Shown here piece after piece: positions 39,781 through 43,524 of a stretch of 43,524 bases of DNA. The position numbers and the translations under genes were made by a program. The stretch's first letter is position 1. The number at the start of each line of letters is the position of its first letter. Location of the stretch: positions 1-43,524 of the IMG/VR virus record IMGVR_UViG_3300032893_000106, one strand, 5' to 3'. The notes under the pieces were generated by a model. The model was given only the letters and a program-made list of their open reading frames with translations, was not told the origin of the DNA and did no database searches. This DNA comes from a virus.

Positions 39781-39976
39781 AGCTTGGCAAACTTTCCTAG
39801 TAGGTAAAGCTTGCCCCAAACATCCAGCTTACACCATCCGTGAGGGCAAATTTGGCCTCTGGTGTGGCGTTAAAACAGCGTTCGGCTGGTGTGATGGTAG
39901 CTGGCCTAGCGAAGAATGGCTTAATAATTATCGTTCGGCCAAGACAGAGAATCAAAACGCTAGCGCAGAGATTTGA
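39752..39976 (+). CDS. Small Cys-containing protein
   Basis: A 74-residue protein (MNQVTRQELEAWQTFLVGKA) with three Cys in CPKHPAYTIREG, LWCGVK and WCDGSW, spaced like a zinc-ribbon, though with an irregular fourth ligand (His-24). It overlaps both neighbours. The last 42 bases lie in the inverted repeat 39935-39988. Function unknown. Confidence 0.6.
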   Translation: MNQVTRQELEAWQTFLVGKACPKHPAYTIREGKFGLWCGVKTAFGWCDGSWPSEEWLNNYRSAKTENQNASAEI

Positions 39977-39988
39977 AATCTTGGCCGA
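39935..39988. other. 10-bp inverted repeat around a gene junction
   Basis: TCGGCCAAGA (39935-39944) and TCTTGGCCGA (39979-39988) are perfect complements, with a 34-base loop that contains GCTAGC. It spans the stop of one gene and ends eight bases before the next start. As RNA it could limit translation of the next gene. Confidence 0.5.
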
Positions 39989-39996
39989 CTAACTTT

Positions 39997-40125
39997 ATGT
40001 CTAACTTACAAAATGAAATAATCTTTGAACAGCTTTTAGAAAAAGCCCAGGAACAAGTTAAAGACCCTGACCAAGCCGAAGCTTTGGCTGAACGCTGGTT
40101 TGAAGAAAAAGGATTGGAAATATAA
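39997..40125 (+). CDS. Small acidic helical protein
   Basis: A 42-residue protein (MSNLQNEIIFEQLLEKAQEQ... FEEKGLEI), Glu/Gln/Leu-rich and wholly helical. It ends one base before the candidate annealing protein. Small acidic partners of recombination proteins occur, but this link is only positional. Confidence 0.6.
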   Translation: MSNLQNEIIFEQLLEKAQEQVKDPDQAEALAERWFEEKGLEI

Positions 40126-40126
40126 T

Positions 40127-40828
40127 ATGGACAAAAAAACTGAAATCGTGCCTAAAGAAATTATCCAACACCAGGACATCACAACTTTTGACCCTGCCCA
40201 GCAAGTAGAATATGCCCAAAAAGCCGCCAAAGCTTTATTGGTCATCATAGACGCAACCAAGCCTTTAATAATGCAAGGTAAGCGTTACCTTTACTTTGAA
40301 CATTGGCAGACTATTGCTAAATTCTTTAACACAAGCGTAGGCATAGAAAGCACAACCCAAACGCCCGAAGGCTATATTGCTAAAGCTGTTGTCTATGACA
40401 AAAATGGTATAATTATTGGGGGTGCGGAAGCTTCGTGTATGAAGGACGAAAATAATTGGAAAAACAAACCTGACTTCCAGTTGCGTTCAATGGCGCAAAC
40501 TCGCGCTATGGCTAAAGCTCTACGTTCCATCTATGGCTTCGTCGCAGTCCTCGCTGGTATGGAGGTAACGCCCGCAGAAGAAATGTCAGGCGTAGAACAA
40601 GTCAGCAAAGTCCATACCCAAACCTTAGATGCTTCACCTACCCGCCAACCTACAGAAAAGCAGAAAGCTTTTATCAAGCAACTTTGCCGGCAGAAAAATA
40701 TTTCGCAAGAACAAGTCACAGAAATGGCCAAAGGCAAAACGCCTAGCCAGCTCATAGAATTCTTATTGGCCTATCAACAGTCTATGGATGCAGCAGATGA
40801 AGAAATCGCTAATAGGTTAGACTACTAA
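40127..40828 (+). CDS. Candidate single-strand annealing / recombination protein
   Basis: The protein (233 residues from MDKK) has FQLRSMAQTRAMAKALRSIY followed by GFVAVLAGMEVTPAEEM, a conserved block I associate with phage ssDNA-binding or annealing proteins (ERF/Rad52-like groups), and a C-terminal PTEKQKAFIKQLCRQKNISQ unit that is often fused to such proteins. It would anneal single strands for phage recombination or repair. Start at 40127 was preferred over 40100 because the latter overlaps the previous gene and has no ribosome-binding site. Family assignment is moderate. Confidence 0.55.
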   Translation: MDKKTEIVPKEIIQHQDITTFDPAQQVEYAQKAAKALLVIIDATKPLIMQGKRYLYFEHWQTIAKFFNTSVGIESTTQTPEGYIAKAVVYDKNGIIIGGAEASCMKDENNWKNKPDFQLRSMAQTRAMAKALRSIYGFVAVLAGMEVTPAEEMSGVEQVSKVHTQTLDASPTRQPTEKQKAFIKQLCRQKNISQEQVTEMAKGKTPSQLIEFLLAYQQSMDAADEEIANRLDY

Positions 40829-40849
40829 TTTCTAAAGGACAATAACCTA
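40827..40849 (+). repeat. AAGGACAATAACCTA leader repeat, copy 1 of 3
   Basis: A 23-base sequence ending AAGGACAATAACCTA precedes ATG 40850. The same 23 bases precede ATG 41505 (41483-41505), and 17 bases around AAGGACAATAACCTATG recur at 41815-41831 before gene 41829. AAGGA is the ribosome-binding site. The 10-mer ATAACCTATG is also the repeat unit of the RHH operator at 36427-36459. Confidence 0.75.
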
Positions 40850-41491
40850 ATGACAGAACAAATCATCTGCGGCGACTGCCTGGTAGAAATGAAAAAGTTT
40901 CCTGATAAGTATTTTGACCTTTGCTTAACAGACCCGCCGTATGGGATAAAGCGAGATGAGGGATTTGAGGGATTTGGGGGATTTGGGGGCTTTGGAAAAC
41001 CTATTGCCCGTAGAAGATATGTTGGCGGTTGGGATGATAGTAGACCTAAAAAAGAAGTATTTGATGAAATTTTAAGAATTAGTAAATTTGCTATTATATT
41101 TGGCGGTAACTTTTTTGCAGATATTTTGCCACAGGGCAACCATTGGATTGTTTGGGATAAATTAAATACTATGCCTACTTTTGGGGATTGTGAGCTTATT
41201 TGGACAAACATTGACCGTAATTCTGTTAAAAAATATACACTTCAATGGAACGGACTCTTAGGTAAAGAGGATAATCGCTTTCATCCTACGCAAAAACCAG
41301 TAACCTTATTAGAATATCTTTTACAAACTTATTCAGAACCAACGGATAATATAATTGACCCCTTCGCCGGTTCCTTTACCACCGGAGTAGCGGCTAAGAA
41401 ACTTAAAAGGAATTTTATAGGCATTGAAATCAGCCCAGAATATTGTGAAATCGGACGGCAGAGAATGGCGCAAGGAGTTCTTAATTTCTAA
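40850..41491 (+). CDS. DNA methyltransferase (DPPY type)
   Basis: The 213-residue protein has DPPY (28-31, motif IV, adenine or N4-cytosine) first and the SAM-binding DPFAGSFTTG block (170-179, motif I) later, so it is of the beta class, followed by NFIGIEISPEYCEIGRQRM. Motif I reads SF where SG is usual. A low-complexity GFEGFGGFGGFGKP (38-51) interrupts the region after DPPY. It may protect phage DNA from restriction or regulate. The family call is firm; the target base and site are not. Confidence 0.9.
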   Translation: MTEQIICGDCLVEMKKFPDKYFDLCLTDPPYGIKRDEGFEGFGGFGGFGKPIARRRYVGGWDDSRPKKEVFDEILRISKFAIIFGGNFFADILPQGNHWIVWDKLNTMPTFGDCELIWTNIDRNSVKKYTLQWNGLLGKEDNRFHPTQKPVTLLEYLLQTYSEPTDNIIDPFAGSFTTGVAAKKLKRNFIGIEISPEYCEIGRQRMAQGVLNF

Positions 41492-41504
41492 AGGACAATA
41501 ACCT

Positions 41505-41825
41505 ATGTTGAACCTAAAACGGATAAAAGAACTTAAAGGACAGCCTTTAACTTTTGAAGCGATAAAAGAGCTTCGGGAAATGGGCTTAGCTTACCGACAA
41601 ATAGCTGATGAGTTTGGATTAAGCCGTCAAAGGGTTCATCAGATATTTATACCAGAATATCAAAAAGTTTATCAAAAACTCCCCAAAGTTAAAGCCTACA
41701 AAAAAGCTTATGCTCAACGTCCCGAAGTTAAAGCCCATCGTAAGGATTATAGGCGAGCCTACTATCAAAAAATTAAGCAAGCCCTAAAAGAATATAACGA
41801 ACGCCATTTAGGGGAAGGACAATAA
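41505..41825 (+). CDS. HTH protein with sigma-region-4-like fold
   Basis: The 106-residue protein has LAYRQIADEFGLSRQRVHQI (28-47), a helix-turn-helix resembling sigma region 4 or resolvase-type units. A Lys/Tyr-rich, partly repeated tail follows (LPKVKAYKKAYAQRPEVKAH). It likely binds DNA, maybe as a transcription factor. The start carries the ATAACCTATG motif. Confidence 0.65.
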   Translation: MLNLKRIKELKGQPLTFEAIKELREMGLAYRQIADEFGLSRQRVHQIFIPEYQKVYQKLPKVKAYKKAYAQRPEVKAHRKDYRRAYYQKIKQALKEYNERHLGEGQ

Positions 41826-41828
41826 CCT

Positions 41829-42077
41829 ATGGACAAGTTACTACTAAAATATTGGGCAGCAGGAAATTCAACTAACTTAGAAGTGGTGGCTGCTGAATTA
41901 ACAGCAAAAATCAACGAACTCATCGACGAACTCTCCCAACTTAAATCCGAATCCCAAAAGCGGGATAAGCAGGTGCGGAGAGCTATCAAACATATCGCTC
42001 AAATACTTGAGATAGCTTTCAAATCTGGAAATACACTTGAGGCCATTGATTCTATCCTTAACTCCACAAAAGAATGA
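41829..42077 (+). CDS. Small coiled-coil protein
   Basis: An 82-residue protein with AELTAKINELIDELSQLKSE then SQKRDKQVRRAIKHIAQILE, a long heptad-type coiled coil. It starts behind the third AAGGACAATAACCTATG copy. Probably oligomeric; no family recognised. Confidence 0.65.
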   Translation: MDKLLLKYWAAGNSTNLEVVAAELTAKINELIDELSQLKSESQKRDKQVRRAIKHIAQILEIAFKSGNTLEAIDSILNSTKE

Positions 42078-42337
42078 AGTTTAGAAAAAAGCCAGTAGAA
42101 GTAGACGCTTGGCAAATTACCGCAGAGATAGCACAAGGCAGAGAAGTTCCAGGATATATGCTAGACGATAAAATTGCTCCTTATGGGGATTACATAATTA
42201 TAAAAACCCTGGAAGGCAGTATGCGTGGAGAACTGGGCGACTGGATTATCCAAGGAGTTAAGGGCGAGATTTACCCTTGCAAACCTGATATTTTTGAATT
42301 AACTTATGAGCCAGTTTTAACCCCCTTAACTAAATAG
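42074..42337 (+). CDS. Conserved small phage protein (PGDYG-type)
   Basis: The 87-residue protein has MKFRKKPVEVDAWQITAE and TLEGSMRGELGDWIIQGVKG, EIYPCKPDIFELTYEP. This combination (FRKKPV at the start and GDWIIQGVKGEIYPCKPDIF near the end) is common in many phages with unknown function. It starts within the previous stop (ATGA). Confidence 0.8.
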   Translation: MKFRKKPVEVDAWQITAEIAQGREVPGYMLDDKIAPYGDYIIIKTLEGSMRGELGDWIIQGVKGEIYPCKPDIFELTYEPVLTPLTK

Positions 42338-42347
42338 AGAGTGAATT

Positions 42348-42587
42348 ATGAAAGAAACGATAAAAGGCGAATATGAGATTGACGCTGACTATACAACCAC
42401 CAAATTACGGGCAATTACCGCTATTTTAAAAACCCTTTATGAGATTGAAATTAAAGATTTTAATGGTGAAGTTACGATTTGGAAAGAGGGGGTGAAAGAA
42501 GCTACTTTGAAAATATCTGATATTACAGATGGGCACCGGCCTGAGCCTATGAGCCAAGCCGAAAAAGATTATTATGAAAAGTTGTAA
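42348..42587 (+). CDS. Hypothetical protein
   Basis: A 79-residue protein (MKETIKGEYEIDADYTTTKL... MSQAEKDYYEKL), mixed alpha/beta, acidic. Its TAA stop is the first triplet of the second copy of the 30-nt cassette. No family recognised. Confidence 0.65.
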   Translation: MKETIKGEYEIDADYTTTKLRAITAILKTLYEIEIKDFNGEVTIWKEGVKEATLKISDITDGHRPEPMSQAEKDYYEKL

Positions 42588-42614
42588 CCCCCTTACTTAT
42601 TAAAAAGAAAGAGA
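42585..42614 (+). repeat. Intergenic leader cassette, copy 2
   Basis: Identical over 30 bases to 341-370 and again starting at a stop codon. Here no start codon follows at once; 37 bases with a short GGTG-CACC hairpin separate it from ATG 42652, so this copy is not placed as a normal ribosome-binding site. Confidence 0.8.
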
Positions 42615-42651
42615 AAAATTATTAAACGGGCGGTGTCCTACCACCAAACAA

Positions 42652-42996
42652 ATGCCAACATTAGAAGTGTCGGAGGAAACCCTCCAAAAGATAAAAGACC
42701 AATTAGGGATAGATAGTTTTAGAGAAGTAAACTCCTATGAAGATTTAATAGGAGGTAAATACTTTTTTCGGACTGTAACTTATTTCGTGGTTGGTGAAGT
42801 TAAAAAAGTAGTCGGGCGGTTTGCTTATTTGAAAGATGCGTCGGTGATTTTTGATACTGGCCGTTTTTCTGATTTCATTAAAGATGGGGTTCAAAGTTCA
42901 ACCGAAGTAGAACCTACCAGCGATGTATTTGTTAATTTTGATAGTGTAACAGACTTCTTTCCGTGGAAGCACAAACTTCCCTCAAAGCAGCAATAG
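42652..42996 (+). CDS. Conserved small phage protein
   Basis: The 114-residue protein contains LIGGKYFFRTVTYFVVGEVK, VVGRFAYLKDASVIFDTGRF, and VNFDSVTDFFPWKHKLPSKQ. I recall similar proteins in many phages, often directly followed by a short Gly/Ser-repeat protein, which is the case here. Function unknown. No Shine-Dalgarno sequence stands before the start. Confidence 0.7.
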   Translation: MPTLEVSEETLQKIKDQLGIDSFREVNSYEDLIGGKYFFRTVTYFVVGEVKKVVGRFAYLKDASVIFDTGRFSDFIKDGVQSSTEVEPTSDVFVNFDSVTDFFPWKHKLPSKQQ

Positions 42997-43004
42997 GAGG
43001 TTTT

Positions 43005-43289
43005 ATGCTTTTACAAAATTGGCAATATGGCTGGAGCGGGAGCGGGAGCAGGAGCAGGAGCGGGAGCTGGAGCGGGAGCTGGAGCAGGAGCGGGAGCAGG
43101 AGCTGGAGCGGGAGCTGGAGCTGGAGCAGGAGCGGGAGCAGGAGCGGGAGCTGGAGCAGGAGCTGGAGCAGGAGCGGGAGCAGGAGCTGGAGCTGGAGCA
43201 GGAGCGGGAGCAGGAGCGGGAGCTGGAGCTGGAGCAGGAGCGGGAGCAGGAGCGGGAGCAGGAGCTGGAGCTGGAGCAGGAGCGTTTAA
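43005..43289 (+). CDS. Ser/Gly/Arg/Trp repeat protein from a GGAGCN hexamer array
   Basis: ATG 43005 has AGGAGG at ideal distance, so this frame (MLLQNWQYGWSGSGSRSRSG, 94 residues) is the most likely translated one. After the first 10 residues every second residue is Ser (AGC), alternating with Gly, Arg or Trp (GGG, AGG, TGG). I recall related phages having Gly/Ser-repeat proteins at this place after the same conserved neighbour. Trp in a repeat of this type is unusual. Function unknown. Confidence 0.6.
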   Translation: MLLQNWQYGWSGSGSRSRSGSWSGSWSRSGSRSWSGSWSWSRSGSRSGSWSRSWSRSGSRSWSWSRSGSRSGSWSWSRSGSRSGSRSWSWSRSV

Positions 43290-43329
43290 ATTAGTCTTAT
43301 TAAAAAGAAAGAGAATATATGAAACTTGA
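43027..43329 (+). CDS. Alternative Ala-Gly repeat frame over the same array
   Basis: From ATG 43027, in another frame, the array reads (Ala-Gly)n for about 85 residues and then FKLVLLKRKRIYET. All base differences between repeat units fall at the third position of Ala codons, so this protein is invariant although the DNA is not. That would be expected if this frame were under selection, but no ribosome-binding site is visible. It overlaps the next gene's start. Confidence 0.3.
   Translation: MAGAGAGAGAGAGAGAGAGAGAGAGAGAGAGAGAGAGAGAGAGAGAGAGAGAGAGAGAGAGAGAGAGAGAGAGAGAGAGAGAGAGAFKLVLLKRKRIYET
43033..43284 (+). repeat. GGAGCN hexamer array, 42 units
   Basis: The array is 42 perfect units of GGAGC followed by G, A or T (never C). 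The variable base follows an irregular order beginning GGAAGTGTAG and ending GAGATTAG, so it is not a simple slippage product. Both strands are open over the whole array. Confidence 0.95.
43298..43314 (+). repeat. Leader cassette, copy 3 (short)
   Basis: TATTAAAAAGAAAGAGA, identical to the last 17 bases of the 30-nt cassette; it ends four bases before ATG 43319. Confidence 0.75.
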
Positions 43330-43456
43330 AATTAGGGATGAACTTATCGGTGCAGTAGAGGTTGTGTTTTTCCTGTATTGTCTGGCTGTAAGGGAAAACA
43401 TCCCAGCGGCAATTTTATTGGTCGGTATAGCGTTTCATTACTCTAAAAAGTTTTAG
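43319..43456 (+). CDS. Small membrane protein
   Basis: A 45-residue protein (MKLEIRDELIGAVEVVFFLY, CLAVRENIPAAILLVGIAFH, YSKKF) with two short hydrophobic segments and charged ends. It follows a leader-cassette copy. Function unknown. Confidence 0.6.
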   Translation: MKLEIRDELIGAVEVVFFLYCLAVRENIPAAILLVGIAFHYSKKF

Positions 43457-43467
43457 CCTTTTAAGTC

Positions 43468-43484
43468 TATTAAAAAGAAAGAGA
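43468..43484 (+). repeat. Leader cassette, copy 4 (short)
   Basis: TATTAAAAAGAAAGAGA again, followed after four bases by ATG 43489. Spacing matches copy 3. Confidence 0.75.
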
Positions 43485-43488
43485 ATGT

Positions 43489-43524
43489 ATGAATAAACAA
43501 GATTTTAAAAAGCTATTTGGCGAA
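43489..43524 (+). CDS. Gene start cut by the window edge
   Basis: Only MNKQDFKKLFGE is visible before the window ends. The leader cassette in front supports the start. Nothing can be said about function. Confidence 0.6.
   Translation, partial: MNKQDFKKLFGE

Noticed and set aside
43033-43284. CRISPR array
   Set aside because: The repeats are contiguous 6-mers without spacers, so it is a microsatellite-like coding array.

Overview
This window is most of a double-stranded DNA tailed-phage genome, with dense gene packing, many 4-nt ATGA start/stop overlaps and many genes under 60 codons. It carries a small terminase, large terminase, portal, scaffold, HK97-type capsid protein and tail fibres. 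I see no tape-measure, tail-tube or sheath gene, so a short-tailed (podovirus-like) particle is the best inference. TGA is used as an ordinary stop. Several virion proteins (three with N-terminal signal/anchor segments and GGTG/ATST-type repeats, plus a fibre with a DDETITGTWTF-type motif) remind me of proteins common in Patescibacteria/CPR genomes and their phages. That host guess is inference and needs a search. No DNA polymerase, helicase or integrase is visible.

Layout. The plus strand from about 36.2 kb to the right end and from 1 to 3.5 kb is an early/regulatory region: a ribbon-helix-helix protein with its own tandem operator, small HTH proteins, a ParB-like protein, a candidate annealing protein, a DNA methyltransferase, an HNH-AP2 endonuclease, a DUF1064 protein, a metallophosphoesterase fragment and many tiny genes. 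The two window ends share the same intergenic leader cassette, so they belong to one region, either of a permuted circular genome or of a longer contig. A roughly 500-nt stretch (842-1342) holds a cluster of structured RNA-like elements, including one with tRNA-Leu features. Early transcription ends at a bidirectional terminator at 3564-3591.

The minus strand from 35.9 kb down to 3.7 kb is the late operon. In transcription order it has small basic and His-rich proteins, terminase, portal, small zinc-ribbon genes, a structured leader with a terminator, scaffold, decoration protein, major capsid protein, collagen-like, connector-like and fibre proteins, two very long candidate internal or ejected proteins, collagen-like and glycine-rich adhesins, a 976-residue multi-enzyme glycosylation protein, and a lysis-like cassette (anchored coiled coil, papain-like peptidase, two-TM holin-like protein). 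One tiny plus-strand gene with its own promoter and an operator-like dyad sits alone inside this operon (15470-15632).

Control. The divergent promoters near 36.12-36.19 kb each lead into a structured leader with an intrinsic terminator, and both leaders start with the same CCTGCTA motif. This suggests that both operons are controlled by attenuation or processive antitermination. Recurrent ribosome-binding cassettes ahead of early genes, and alternative RNA folds ahead of the scaffold-capsid genes, suggest extensive RNA-level control.
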